The position numbers and the translations under genes were made by a program. From positions 107,954 through 171,953 of the forward strand of contig CADCCZ010000005.1 of assembly GCA_902800045.1 (NCBI GenBank): a stretch of DNA of 64,000 nucleotides. Reading direction: 5' to 3'. The notes under the pieces were generated by a model. The model was not told the origin of the DNA. It was given only the letters and a program-made list of their open reading frames with translations, and made no database searches. The DNA comes from an uncultured Bacteroidia bacterium (GTDB taxonomy: Bacteria; Bacteroidota; Bacteroidia; Bacteroidales; ML635J-15). Positions 45,771-54,872 of the stretch are shown here, piece by piece. How positions within the stretch are numbered: position 1 is the first letter of the stretch; every line of letters begins with the position of its first letter.

Positions 45771-47084
45771 ATGAAGATAGCAGTTATTGGCACAGGCTAT
45801 GTAGGTCTTGTTTCGGGAACTTGTTTCTCCGAAATGGGTGTCCGCGTATCGTGCCTCGACATCGACCGCAAAAAGATTGACAACCTCAACAACGGCATAC
45901 TCCCGATATGGGAACCTGGTCTTAAAGACATGGTTGACAACAACATGCGCAAAGGCTTGCTGTCGTTTACCAGCGACTATGCCGAAGCTCTGAAGGAAGC
46001 CGACGCTGCATTCATCTGCGTTGGCACACCTCCCGACGAGGACGGTAGCGCCGACCTGCAGTATGTGCTTGCAGTTGCACACGAAATAGGTCGCAACATC
46101 AACGGATACATGGTCGTGGTGACAAAGAGCACAGTCCCGATAGGCACAGCCGAAAAAGTTCGCAAGGCCGTAGCCGAGGAAATTGCAGCTCGCAAGCTCG
46201 ACATCAAGTTCGACGTAGCATCGAATCCCGAATTCCTGAAGGAAGGCGATGCCGTAAAGGACAACCTGCACCCCGACAGGATTGTGGTCGGCGTCGATTC
46301 CGAAAATGCCCGTGAAATCATGGACAGGCTCTATAAGCCGTTCGTACTCAACGGACATCCGATAATCTACATGGACATCCCATCGGCCGAAATCACAAAA
46401 TACGCCGCCAATGCAATGCTGGCCACCAAGATTTCGTTCATCAACGACATAGCCAATTTCTGCGACAAAGTTGGCGCCGACATCAACAGCGTGCGTCGAG
46501 GCATTGGCACCGACAAGCGAATTGGTCCGTATTTCATATACGCAGGCACAGGCTACGGAGGATCGTGCTTCCCCAAGGACGTGAAAGCCCTGATAAAGTC
46601 AGCATCCGACTACGACTATTCGCTCGAAATACTGAAGGCCGTGGAAAATGTTAACAACCGCCAGAAAGAAACCCTCTACAACAAGGTTTACGAGTATTTC
46701 GACGGCGACCTCAAGGGCAAGAAGATTGCAATGTGGGGATTGGCGTTCAAGCCAAACACCGACGACATGCGCGAAGCTCCGGCATTGGTTCTTACCGAAA
46801 AATTCAATAGCATGGGAGCAAAAATCTTCGCCTACGACCCTGTTGCCATGGACGAAGCCAAGCGTCGACTTGGCGACAAGATAACTCTCTGCAAATCACC
46901 TTACGAAGCCACCGAAAATGCCGACGCTCTGCTGCTCGTAACCGAATGGACGGAATTCAGGGTTTTGGACTACAAACAGCTAAAAAAGATGAAGCAAAAG
47001 TTAATCTTCGACGGACGAAATATTTATGATCCCAAGGAAGTAAGAAAGTTCGGCTTCCAATATTTCGGAATCGGAAGAAGATAA
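45771..47084 (+). CDS. ugd: UDP-glucose 6-dehydrogenase
   Basis: 437 residues. NAD-dependent oxidation of UDP-glucose to UDP-glucuronate for surface polysaccharide. Rossmann IGTGYVGLVSGTCFSEMG at 5-22; catalytic Cys in GYGGSCFPKDVKAL near 263; terminal domain with MWGLAFKPNTDDMREAPAL. Its ATG abuts the purC stop, an unusual pairing with no pathway link. Terminator at 47103. Confidence 0.95.
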   Translation: MKIAVIGTGYVGLVSGTCFSEMGVRVSCLDIDRKKIDNLNNGILPIWEPGLKDMVDNNMRKGLLSFTSDYAEALKEADAAFICVGTPPDEDGSADLQYVLAVAHEIGRNINGYMVVVTKSTVPIGTAEKVRKAVAEEIAARKLDIKFDVASNPEFLKEGDAVKDNLHPDRIVVGVDSENAREIMDRLYKPFVLNGHPIIYMDIPSAEITKYAANAMLATKISFINDIANFCDKVGADINSVRRGIGTDKRIGPYFIYAGTGYGGSCFPKDVKALIKSASDYDYSLEILKAVENVNNRQKETLYNKVYEYFDGDLKGKKIAMWGLAFKPNTDDMREAPALVLTEKFNSMGAKIFAYDPVAMDEAKRRLGDKITLCKSPYEATENADALLLVTEWTEFRVLDYKQLKKMKQKLIFDGRNIYDPKEVRKFGFQYFGIGRR

Positions 47085-47102
47085 CGATTCAATTTAGGTA
47101 AA

Positions 47103-47150
47103 TATTGGGAAAAGCGAATGCCACAATTATGGTTTTCTCTTTTCCCTATT
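47103..47150. terminator. Terminator after ugd
   Basis: gggaaaag (47107) pairs with cttttccc (47139-47146), with aatatt/tatt extensions and a ~24-base loop; between convergent genes. Confidence 0.55.
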
Positions 47151-47161
47151 CTTATAAGAAC

Positions 47162-47749
47162 CTACCAAGAACATAATATTTCCAGCAGAATTTCGATTGG
47201 GAATATAGTTTCTGAATAAGCAACCTCCTTAATGCTCTCCAGATGCAATATTAGGTTATCATTTCTATAAGCCTCCACAATAGTTCCATCAAAACCGCCC
47301 CAATCAGACAACCAATTGTAGTTCTTTTCCAATGTATTCCAATACGAGAACCTTCCTAGCGAATCTGTTTCTTCTACCAATTTACAATGATACCCATCAA
47401 GATCTTTGGCTTTTGACGATTTTTTTATTTCTGCGCTTACATTTTCACTCCAATCTTCAACAACTTCAAGCTTTTTACTTTCTATGTCATAAAGCAAATC
47501 CTTACGTTTATTCGCTTTTTTATCAATTGCTGTAATCTTTATCTTGCTCTCATCAATGAATACTTTTCTATCTGACGGATCATATGCAAACGCAGGCCTA
47601 TAATTAATACCCTGATTCTCGTTAAAGGCTATCAGATTGTATTCTAACGTTTTTTCACCAAAATATTGTTTGTATGTAACCATTGTTAATTGTCCAAACA
47701 CCAACTGGACTATCAACAATAAAAATAATATGAGTTCAATTTTTTTCAT
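47162..47749 (-). CDS. Unknown secreted protein, possibly GLPGLI-like
   Basis: 195 residues with a signal peptide (MKKIELILFLLLIVQLVFGQ). The pattern of a 'W...' core followed by GGFDGTIVEAYRNDN is reminiscent of Bacteroidetes GLPGLI-family secreted proteins, but the GLPGLI motif itself is absent, so this is weak. AT-richer than its neighbours. Nothing else is visible between this gene and 47972 apart from AT-rich spacer. Confidence 0.55.
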   Translation of the reverse strand: MKKIELILFLLLIVQLVFGQLTMVTYKQYFGEKTLEYNLIAFNENQGINYRPAFAYDPSDRKVFIDESKIKITAIDKKANKRKDLLYDIESKKLEVVEDWSENVSAEIKKSSKAKDLDGYHCKLVEETDSLGRFSYWNTLEKNYNWLSDWGGFDGTIVEAYRNDNLILHLESIKEVAYSETIFPIEILLEILCSW

Positions 47750-47971
47750 TGCCTATCATTTATAAGATTACCACATATCAATTAATTTTAGTTGCGCAAA
47801 TATAATAATATTTAAGAAAATTTTACACTCACGAAAAAGATTGCAACCATAATCGTTGGTATAACTAGATAATAGCCTGATTACTTGCAAAATAAAGCAT
47901 TTATAAACAAAGGTTGATAAATATTAACATAATTTTGTCCGTAAAGAATAGGAGCTTTAGAAAAAAGCGAC

Positions 47972-47979
47972 TACCTTTG
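47972..47979 (+). promoter_or_regulatory. -7 box of the gene at 47998
   Basis: TACCTTTG, 18 bases before the ATG at 47998; it rejects the longer open frame from 47914. Confidence 0.65.
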
Positions 47980-47997
47980 CAGATAATTTGTTTTTTT

Positions 47998-48870
47998 ATG
48001 AGAAAGTTAGTCGTAGCAATATTACTGATAGTGCCGCTGTTAATGGCAGGACTCTCTGCAAACGCACAAGTAAAGAACGGCGTACACAGCAAACTGGCAA
48101 AATACTTTGAAAACGAGCAGTGGGAAGATCTCGCATTCAAGTGCGACAAGATGATGGTACTCGAAAAATACAAGAACGATGCTGAATTGTACCTGTATTC
48201 GGCTTACGCATACGCCAAGATTTTCACCATGTGCCTCGACGATCCCAAACTTCTCGACAAGACACCCGAATATCTGCAATCGTACGAACTGGCACTGAGA
48301 TATTCCGTCAACGCCAAGAAAAAAGACAAGAAGGCAAAAATTCTCTTCCCCGACAACGACGACCTGCTCAAGGACATTGCCGTAATCGGAATGTACTACG
48401 TTGACCACTATACCAGCGTAAAGAAATACGCAAAAGCCAATTCAAAGGTCAGGAAAATGCTGAAGACATATTCCGACGACAATTTTGTTGCCCTCAACGG
48501 ATGTCTGGCTGCTATTGTCGGCGATACAGCCACTGCGAACCCAATATTGAGGAACCTTGAAACTTTGGCCGAAAACGGCAAACGTAGAGAAAAGGATACC
48601 GACTTCGCTATGATTGAAGCCTTCGACATTTACGCAACATGGCTGCTCGAAAAGGAAACTCCAGATACCGAAGAAGCTAAGAAAATACTTGCTCTCGGAC
48701 TCAAGTTCTTCCCCGACGAGCCTGTTCTGGTTTACGACCTTGAACTTGCAAAAGACCCAGAATACGCAACTGAACATGCCAAGCCCGAAAATGCAAAGAA
48801 GGCAGAATTCATGGTTAAGGCTTCGGCTATAACTGACGATGAAGACGACGACGATGAAGACGATGAATAA
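47998..48870 (+). CDS. Secreted alpha-helical repeat protein with an acidic tail
   Basis: 290 residues from the ATG at 47998. Signal peptide (MRKLVVAILLIVPLLMAG...ANAQ). All-helical body resembling TPR-like pairs (EQWEDLAFKCDKMMVLEKYKNDAELYLYSAYAYA), then a short Lys-rich stretch and a terminal run of Asp/Glu. No family recognised. Its last codons overlap the start of the next gene (ATGAATAA), the acidic repeat codons doubling as the MTAP leader. Confidence 0.68.
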   Translation: MRKLVVAILLIVPLLMAGLSANAQVKNGVHSKLAKYFENEQWEDLAFKCDKMMVLEKYKNDAELYLYSAYAYAKIFTMCLDDPKLLDKTPEYLQSYELALRYSVNAKKKDKKAKILFPDNDDLLKDIAVIGMYYVDHYTSVKKYAKANSKVRKMLKTYSDDNFVALNGCLAAIVGDTATANPILRNLETLAENGKRREKDTDFAMIEAFDIYATWLLEKETPDTEEAKKILALGLKFFPDEPVLVYDLELAKDPEYATEHAKPENAKKAEFMVKASAITDDEDDDDEDDE

Positions 48871-49615
48871 AAACATTATTGGAATTATCGGTGGCACTGG
48901 CCTCGAAAAAAGCAACATACTCGAAAACCAATCCTCGCAGACTATCACAACCTCGTTCGGAGAACCGTCTTCCCCGATAATCACTGGTAGCATCGGAGGA
49001 AAACCTGTGGCAATAGTTTCGCGTCACGGACTCGAGCATACAATCACGCCAAGCAATGTAAATTATCGTGCCAACATAATGGCTCTCAAGAAACTCGGTT
49101 GCAAGAATGTAATCGCAACAACCGCCTGCGGAAGTCTGCGCGAAGAAATCGCACCCGGACATTTTGCAGTTCCCGACCAGTTCATCGACTTTACCCGTCT
49201 GCGTACAAACACATTCTACGAGGAATTCGAACCAGGCAACATGGTACACTGCCCGATGGCTCATCCGTACAACAACCGCCTGCGCGAAATCCTTGTCAAT
49301 GCTACCAAAGCACAGAATGCCAGCGTACACGATGGCGCAACAATCATAACCATCGAGGGACCAAGGTTCTCGTCGAAAGCAGAATCGAAGATGTTCCGTC
49401 TGTGGGGTGCCGACCTTATCAATATGACAACCGCTACCGAAACCGCACTGGCTAACGAAGCTGGACTTAATTACGCACTCCTTTCGATCGCCACCGACTA
49501 TGACTGCTGGAAGGACGACGAAAAGCCAGTATCGCTCGAAATGATTCTGGAAAACTTCAAGAAAAGCGTCGATGTGATGCAAAAAATCCTCGTCGAGGCG
49601 ATTAAAAACATTTGA
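48863..49615 (+). CDS. MTAP/PNP family nucleoside phosphorylase
   Basis: 250 residues from the ATG at 48863. Trimeric nucleoside phosphorylase family: IIGGTGLE phosphate loop, SRHG..HTITPSNVNYRANI, CGSLREEIAPGHFAVPDQFIDFT and the substrate-site Met in INMTTATETALANEAGL. These signatures are those of S-methyl-5'-thioadenosine phosphorylase and its hypoxanthine-type relatives; the substrate could be MTA or a 6-oxopurine nucleoside. Start overlaps the previous stop by 8 bases. Confidence 0.87.
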   Translation: MNKNIIGIIGGTGLEKSNILENQSSQTITTSFGEPSSPIITGSIGGKPVAIVSRHGLEHTITPSNVNYRANIMALKKLGCKNVIATTACGSLREEIAPGHFAVPDQFIDFTRLRTNTFYEEFEPGNMVHCPMAHPYNNRLREILVNATKAQNASVHDGATIITIEGPRFSSKAESKMFRLWGADLINMTTATETALANEAGLNYALLSIATDYDCWKDDEKPVSLEMILENFKKSVDVMQKILVEAIKNI

Positions 49616-49617
49616 AA

Positions 49618-50361
49618 ATGGCAAAAATTACAAGTTACGAGGTTATCAGGATTATAAACAGAAAACCTCTCTTTCTTAGCGACCATTTCGCAAGGTTCGA
49701 AAATACTCTTGCATCGGTCGACAGCAGCATTAAGGTTGAAAACATACAGTTCGGATCAATGCTGTACAAATGCATAACCGACAACAAGATAGAAAACGGC
49801 AACATAAAGGTCGAAGCCATCTACGACACCGAAAGCAAGACAATGGAATACATCTACCACGAAATTCCGCACCACTATCCCACCGACGAGCAGTACAAGA
49901 ATGGCGTACCTACCCTCACTTTTGCCTACGAACGCCAGAACCCTCACAATAAAATCTGGAACCAGAACCTCCGCGACACCGTTGACAAGTTCATAACCGA
50001 CAACGGAATTTTCGAGGCAATATACGTAAACAAGCACAACAAGATTACCGAAGGAACTCGCTCCAACATCTTTTTCATCAGCGGTGACAAACTGGTTTCG
50101 GCGCAGGAAAAAGATATTCTGAAAGGCGTAACGCGCAAGTACATAATCGACACTGCCAAGCGCAACGGATTTGTCTATGAGGAAAAGGACATCGACTTGT
50201 CGGAGATTTCCAGTTTCGATGCGGCATTCATATCGGGCACATCGCCAAAGATTCTGCCTATAGCCAACATCAACGGAGTGAAATTCGACGTCGAGAACGA
50301 GAAACTGCGTCTGCTGATGCAGAAGTTCAACGAGGTTATAAATCAGAATATTGGACAATAA
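49618..50361 (+). CDS. Class IV aminotransferase (BCAT/ADCL-like)
   Basis: 247 residues from the ATG at 49618, two bases after the MTAP stop. Fold-type IV PLP enzyme. Probable PLP lysine in NPHNKIWNQNLRD, and the signature EGTRSNIFF loop and SGTSPKILP phosphate-site motif. This compact size suits aminodeoxychorismate lyase or a D-/branched-chain aminotransferase. The arrangement MTAP + class IV aminotransferase is compatible with methionine salvage, in which a transaminase converts ketomethylthiobutyrate to methionine, but other salvage genes are absent. Confidence 0.85.
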   Translation: MAKITSYEVIRIINRKPLFLSDHFARFENTLASVDSSIKVENIQFGSMLYKCITDNKIENGNIKVEAIYDTESKTMEYIYHEIPHHYPTDEQYKNGVPTLTFAYERQNPHNKIWNQNLRDTVDKFITDNGIFEAIYVNKHNKITEGTRSNIFFISGDKLVSAQEKDILKGVTRKYIIDTAKRNGFVYEEKDIDLSEISSFDAAFISGTSPKILPIANINGVKFDVENEKLRLLMQKFNEVINQNIGQ

Positions 50362-50367
50362 TTTGCC

Positions 50368-50967
50368 TTGAAAGAAAAACACATTTACATAATTATCATT
50401 GCGATTGCCGCCTTTTTGCCAACAATCCGCGCAAATGCCCAGAGCGAATGGCACAACTGCAACTGCGACACCCCTATATATTACCGCATCTGCGAAAGCG
50501 GAAAGGACTACCAGGTAAAATGCAAGTTCACGATTAACGCACCGATAGAAAAGTGCATCGACATTTTCTGTAATGCCGCCAACCATACCAAATGGATTTA
50601 CAACTGCATTGAGAGCAAGACCTTGGAAAAGGATTCGACATCGGGTGTTTTCCGCAACATAATCGAAGCACCCTTCTTCATGAAAGACCGCGAAGTATTT
50701 GTAAGATATACAGTTACGCACAACAACAATGGAAGCATAAGCATTACACACATTTGTCTCCCCGACTATCGTCCGCGTAACGACAAATACGAGCGCATAA
50801 CACGCCTGAAAGCGACATACATTTTTACGCCCAAAGTCAAAAATTCTACCGAGGTGGATTATTTTACGGAAACTGGCGGACCATCAAACCTGCCCGATTT
50901 TTTGCTGCATATTTTCCTATGCAAATCGACAATGCAGACAATTGAGAATCTGAACAAGATACAGTAA
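50368..50967 (+). CDS. Secreted START-domain protein
   Basis: 199 residues starting at TTG (50368); no ATG fits the signal peptide (MKEKHIYIIIIAIAAFLPTIRANAQ). The rest has a START/lipid-binding-like layout (CKFTINAPIEKCIDIFCNAANHTKWIYNC ... YFTETGGPSNLPDFLLHIFLCKS). Possibly binds a lipid in the periplasm. Last gene of the four-gene unit begun at 47998; fabG downstream has its own promoter. Confidence 0.7.
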   Translation: MKEKHIYIIIIAIAAFLPTIRANAQSEWHNCNCDTPIYYRICESGKDYQVKCKFTINAPIEKCIDIFCNAANHTKWIYNCIESKTLEKDSTSGVFRNIIEAPFFMKDREVFVRYTVTHNNNGSISITHICLPDYRPRNDKYERITRLKATYIFTPKVKNSTEVDYFTETGGPSNLPDFLLHIFLCKSTMQTIENLNKIQ

Positions 50968-51006
50968 AATTTGAATCATCAAATTTTCAAATCATTGAAT
51001 TTTCAT

Positions 51007-51014
51007 TACCTTTG
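51007..51014 (+). promoter_or_regulatory. -7 box of fabG
   Basis: TACCTTTG, 25 bases before the ATG at 51040; it rejects the extended frame from 50971. Confidence 0.65.
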
Positions 51015-51039
51015 CACAAAATTTGACACCATTATAATT

Positions 51040-51786
51040 ATGGGTTTACTAACAGGGAAAACCGCACTCATCACGGGTGCATCGCGCGGAATTGGAAGGG
51101 CGATTGCCGTTGAATTTGCCAAGGCTGGCGCAAATATCGCATTTACATCCACCCACCGCAACGAAAATGTAGATTCGCTCGAAAAGGAACTTTCGGCACT
51201 CGGCGTTGAATTTCTCTACTTCGAAGCCGATGCCAAGGACTTCAACCGTGCTGCCGAAATAGCCGACGAGACCGTGAAAAAATTTACCCGCATCGACATA
51301 CTTGTCAACAATGCAGGCATTACCGCCGACACCTTGCTTATGCGTATGAGCGAAGAACAATGGGACAGCGTAATCGCCACCAACCTCAAGTCGGCATTCA
51401 ACTACACCAAGGCCGTACAGCGCATTATGCTCAAGCAGCGCGAAGGCTCAATCATTAACCTCAGCTCGGTGGTAGGACTGTCGGGAAATGCTGGTCAGGC
51501 AAACTACGCAGCCTCGAAGGCTGGAATCGTAGGCTTTACAAAGTCGGTAGCCAAGGAACTTGGTAGCAGAAACATACGCTGCAACGCCATTGCTCCGGGT
51601 TTCATCGAAACCGACATGACCGCCACTCTGAACGACGACCAGAAAAAAGCCATAATCGATGCCATTCCGCTCAAACGCGCAGGCCGTCCCGAAGATGTTG
51701 CCAACGCGGCACTCTTCCTCGCCTCGGATATGTCGCAATACATTTCTGGTCAGGTAATTAATGTTTGCGGAGCAATGCTGACATAA
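51040..51786 (+). CDS. fabG: 3-oxoacyl-[ACP] reductase
   Basis: 248 residues, short-chain dehydrogenase of fatty-acid elongation. NADP-binding TGASRGIGRAIA (13-24), NNAGITAD, catalytic Ser-Tyr-Lys with YAASKAG, and the IAPGFIETDMT segment typical of FabG. One base separates its stop from the vWA gene. Confidence 0.92.
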   Translation: MGLLTGKTALITGASRGIGRAIAVEFAKAGANIAFTSTHRNENVDSLEKELSALGVEFLYFEADAKDFNRAAEIADETVKKFTRIDILVNNAGITADTLLMRMSEEQWDSVIATNLKSAFNYTKAVQRIMLKQREGSIINLSSVVGLSGNAGQANYAASKAGIVGFTKSVAKELGSRNIRCNAIAPGFIETDMTATLNDDQKKAIIDAIPLKRAGRPEDVANAALFLASDMSQYISGQVINVCGAMLT

Positions 51787-51787
51787 T

Positions 51788-53863
51788 ATGAAATTCTACT
51801 TTGAATATTCCCCGTGGCTGCTGATTCCGATGGCGATTGTCGCCGTCGCAATAGCGATTTTCCTGTACCACAAGGACAAGACCTTCGTAGAAATAGAGCC
51901 GTGGAAAAAACGCCTGATGACAGCGCTCAGGGCAATATTCATCTTCCTCACACTTGCACTTCTGCTCAACCCGATTGTAAAGCATATCACCCGCGACATT
52001 CGCAAGCCTATTGTCGTAATCGCACAAGACAACTCAAAATCAATACTTTACAACAAGGATTCAGCATACTATAGAACCGAATACACCAAAAATATCTCAC
52101 AGCTTGCCGACGACCTTAGCGAAAAGTATGATGTCTGCCTGCTGCCATTTTCCGATGGCGTCGAAAACAGCGACAGCATAAACTTCACTGGCGATGCGAC
52201 CAACATTTCGTCGGTATTCAACGAAATATCATCGCGTTACGCCGGAGCAAACATGGGTGCGGTAATCCTCGCCACCGACGGAATCTACAACAAAGGACAG
52301 AATCCGCAGTATTCACGCCCTGCCAAATATCCCGTAATGTGCATTGCAATGGGCGACACTATGCCTCGCAAGGACTTGCAGATAAAGGACATAGTACACA
52401 ACAGCGTTACCTTCCTCGGCAACAAGTTCCCCGTAAGGATTCTTGTTTCAGCCGACAAATGCACCGAAAAGCAGGCTCAGATAAAAATCACCCGAAAGGG
52501 CGCAAATGTCTATTCGCAGACCATCGACCTGCCCGAAAACGGCACCACAAGGAGCGTCGAAGTGGAACTTACCGCCGACCTCATCGGATTGCAGCAATAC
52601 AAAGTTTCTCTGCAGCATCTCGACAACGAAACAAGCTACGAGAACAACGATGCAGAATTCTACATCGAAGTCATCGACAAGCGAAGCAAGATTCTGATTC
52701 TCGCCGATGCTCCCCACCCCGATGTCGGTGCGATAAAGTCAGCCTTGAAAAGCAACCCCGACCTCGAAGTCGATGCTAAATACTTGTACGAAAGCAATAT
52801 AAGCGCAAAGGGCTACGACCTTGTAATTACCCACCAATTGCCATCGGTGAAAAACAAGGCACAGGGCATTTTTGCCGAAATTGAGAAATTCGCAATTCCG
52901 CAAATTATAATCCTAGGAACAAACACATCGTACAGCGATTTCGACAAGCTTGGCACCGACCTGAAAGTAAACTCGAACTTCAACTCGTTTGATGACGCAG
53001 TGCCTTCGCTAAATTCGGCATTCAACTCGTTCTCGATAGAATCGCCCGAGTTCCTGCAACAACTTCCTCCGCTGAAAGTGCCGTATGGCAGTCCGAAAAT
53101 TTCAGGCGAATCGAAAGTTCTTCTGTACCAAACCATTAACGGAATCAAAACCGACAAGCCCTTAGTCTTCTTCACCGACAGGGACAACCGCAAATGCTGT
53201 TTTGTAATGGGAGAAGGGCTATGGCGCTGGAGAATCTACGACTACAAGCAGTCGTCGAGCAACGAGAATTTCAACACGCTGATAAACAAGATTGTGCGTT
53301 TTACAATCACCAAGCAGCAGAAGAACAAGCTGAGTGTTGAGGCAAAGCGACTTTACACCGACAACGAGAACATAATTATCACCGCCGAATTCTACAACGA
53401 TGCCTACGAGCTTGTCCCCGACCTTGAAATCGAAGCTACGCTCAAGGACAGCGCCGACAACGAATTCAAGTACATAATGGAACCCAACGGCAATGCCTAC
53501 CGCATCGACCTTGGACGGCTTGCAAAAGGCTCGTACACCTGCAAGTTCGCCACCGAATTCGACGGGAACAAATACGAAACCAACATAGCCATAATGGTTA
53601 GGAATATGAACCTTGAAGCACAGAACCTCACGGCAAACCACAATGTGCTTTTCGCCATTGCTGGTGCAAACGGAGGCAAGGTATATTATCCTACCGAAAT
53701 GTCGAAGATAAAGGACGACCTGTCGTCGAACCCTGACATCCAGAATGTTGCATACGAAAAGGAATCGTTGTCGTCGATAATGGATTTCTGGTATCTGTTC
53801 ATCTGCATACTGCTGTTCGCTACGGCAGAATGGTTCTTAAGAAAATTCTGGGGAGGCTATTAA
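51788..53863 (+). CDS. Membrane-anchored von Willebrand factor A domain protein
   Basis: 691 residues. Two membrane helices near the start (SPWLLIPMAIVAVAIAIFLYH; ALRAIFIFLTLALLL), then a vWA-like domain with an intact MIDAS start DNSKS near 81 (VVIAQDNSKS) and ATDGIYN. A large beta-rich ectodomain with HPDVGAI follows, and a last membrane helix near the C-terminus (FWYLFICILLFATAEWFLR). This layout is common in Bacteroidetes 'VWA domain' proteins of unknown role. Coupled to fabG. Confidence 0.75.
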   Translation: MKFYFEYSPWLLIPMAIVAVAIAIFLYHKDKTFVEIEPWKKRLMTALRAIFIFLTLALLLNPIVKHITRDIRKPIVVIAQDNSKSILYNKDSAYYRTEYTKNISQLADDLSEKYDVCLLPFSDGVENSDSINFTGDATNISSVFNEISSRYAGANMGAVILATDGIYNKGQNPQYSRPAKYPVMCIAMGDTMPRKDLQIKDIVHNSVTFLGNKFPVRILVSADKCTEKQAQIKITRKGANVYSQTIDLPENGTTRSVEVELTADLIGLQQYKVSLQHLDNETSYENNDAEFYIEVIDKRSKILILADAPHPDVGAIKSALKSNPDLEVDAKYLYESNISAKGYDLVITHQLPSVKNKAQGIFAEIEKFAIPQIIILGTNTSYSDFDKLGTDLKVNSNFNSFDDAVPSLNSAFNSFSIESPEFLQQLPPLKVPYGSPKISGESKVLLYQTINGIKTDKPLVFFTDRDNRKCCFVMGEGLWRWRIYDYKQSSSNENFNTLINKIVRFTITKQQKNKLSVEAKRLYTDNENIIITAEFYNDAYELVPDLEIEATLKDSADNEFKYIMEPNGNAYRIDLGRLAKGSYTCKFATEFDGNKYETNIAIMVRNMNLEAQNLTANHNVLFAIAGANGGKVYYPTEMSKIKDDLSSNPDIQNVAYEKESLSSIMDFWYLFICILLFATAEWFLRKFWGGY

Positions 53864-54064
53864 GGCATGTTCTATAAATTCACCGTTTAAAATGTTTAAC
53901 AATGATTCCAAAAAATAAAAAACTTTTCGGCACTTTTTGTTTTCCTTCGGCATCTTACTGTTTGTCAATCGGTCACAATACCCGCATTGCTCCCTCATTC
54001 CGCACAGCAACCTGCTCGAAGCAAATTCAAAAATTTCTCGAAATCAATTTATAGAACATACCTT
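53862..54064. repeat. 203-bp segment bounded by 19-bp inverted repeats
   Basis: 53862-53880 (aaggcatgttctataaatt) and 54046-54064 are inverted copies, 18 of 19 positions matching. The segment fills the gap between the vWA gene and tatD. No clean TAnnTTTG box is visible in either orientation. A short frame (53903, MIPKNKKLFGTFCF...) followed by a +1-type continuation encodes a membrane-helix-like peptide, of low confidence. Confidence 0.7.
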
Positions 54065-54068
54065 TAAA

Positions 54069-54704
54069 ATGAACTTTTTCAACTTCCATACGCACAACAC
54101 ATCGGAGACTTCGGGCATTATAAGCCTGAGCGAATACGCCAGCTTTACCGAAGGCAAAAAGTATTCGGTGGGGCTGCATCCGTGGTACTACGACAAGAAT
54201 TCCATCCACAAGATGAGCGAAATTGCCAAGGCAGCCGAAAATCCGCAGGTGGTAGCAATAGGAGAAACCGGCTTTGATAAAAAGTCGGGACTTGACCTTG
54301 CCGGACAAACCGAAATTTTTGAAGCCCATGTTGCATTGTCGGAAAAACTGCAGAAGCCGCTGATTATACATTGCGTAAAGCAGTTCCAGCACCTGATTGC
54401 CGAAAAGAAGAAATTGCAACCTACACAGCCGTGGATTTTGCACGGATTCTGCGGAAAACTGTCGCAGGTAAGCCCTCTAATCGACAGCGGAATCTACTTT
54501 TCAATATCGCACTCGCTGCTGTCGAAGGACAAGAAGTCATCAAAATTCTTCTCGTTTGTGCCAAGCGAGCGGCTGTTCTTTGAAACCGACGACGGCAATT
54601 TTCCAGTGGAGAATGTCTATAAGTCGGCAACACGCTGGATGAACATTTCGCTCGAAGAACTTTGCGAAATTATTGACAAAAACTTGAAAACCATCAACCT
54701 ATGA
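54069..54704 (+). CDS. TatD family hydrolase
   Basis: 211 residues from the ATG at 54069; the frame is open for 44 codons upstream through the inverted-repeat segment but FNFHTHN is the true family start. Metal-dependent hydrolase fold: FNFHTHN, GETGFDKK, the HCVK..H motif (IIHCVKQFQHLI), HGFCGK and ETDDG. TatD enzymes are 3'-5' DNA exonucleases or related. The protein is short for the family (usually ~250). Its stop overlaps the relic tcdA ATG at 54701 (ATGA). Confidence 0.85.
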   Translation: MNFFNFHTHNTSETSGIISLSEYASFTEGKKYSVGLHPWYYDKNSIHKMSEIAKAAENPQVVAIGETGFDKKSGLDLAGQTEIFEAHVALSEKLQKPLIIHCVKQFQHLIAEKKKLQPTQPWILHGFCGKLSQVSPLIDSGIYFSISHSLLSKDKKSSKFFSFVPSERLFFETDDGNFPVENVYKSATRWMNISLEELCEIIDKNLKTINL

Positions 54705-54748
54705 GCTGGCAAGAACGCACCGAACTGCTTCTCAAGTTAAAATCTTAA
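54701..54748 (+). pseudogene. 5' relic of tcdA
   Basis: Reads MSWQERTELLL then KLKS and stop. The first eleven residues equal the start of the intact tcdA at 56546. The base-level match is 29 of 33 positions, every difference synonymous (AGC/AGT, ACC/ACT, CTC/TTG). It overlaps the tatD stop as ATGA, marking where tcdA originally began. Confidence 0.85.
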
Positions 54749-54815
54749 ATGTTTCAGATTATTTGATATTTTTTGTTCCAATTTTTTATCATTTTGAATA
54801 AAAAGAAAAAAGAAG

Positions 54816-54823
54816 TATATTTG
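54816..54823 (+). promoter_or_regulatory. -7 box of the DUF262 gene
   Basis: TATATTTG, 49 bases before the ATG at 54873. Confidence 0.5.
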
Positions 54824-54872
54824 CACTTGTAATCTTACAAATAATAATAACGGATAATTATTAATAAATAGT

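Noticed and set aside
48827..49624. 265-residue minus-strand frame opposite the MTAP gene
   Set aside because: Shadow of a strongly supported phosphorylase gene.
49756..50751. 331-residue minus-strand frame across the class IV aminotransferase and START genes
   Set aside because: It spans two real genes on the other strand and shows no protein-like features.
53903..54068. Small membrane protein gene with a frameshift between the vWA gene and tatD
   Set aside because: It requires a frameshift in an A-rich run, has no promoter, and coincides with the inverted-repeat segment; support is too weak to call a gene.
54069..54704. Longer TatD protein starting upstream at 53937
   Set aside because: The in-frame extension crosses the inverted-repeat segment, starts at TTG and precedes the conserved FNFHTHN family start.
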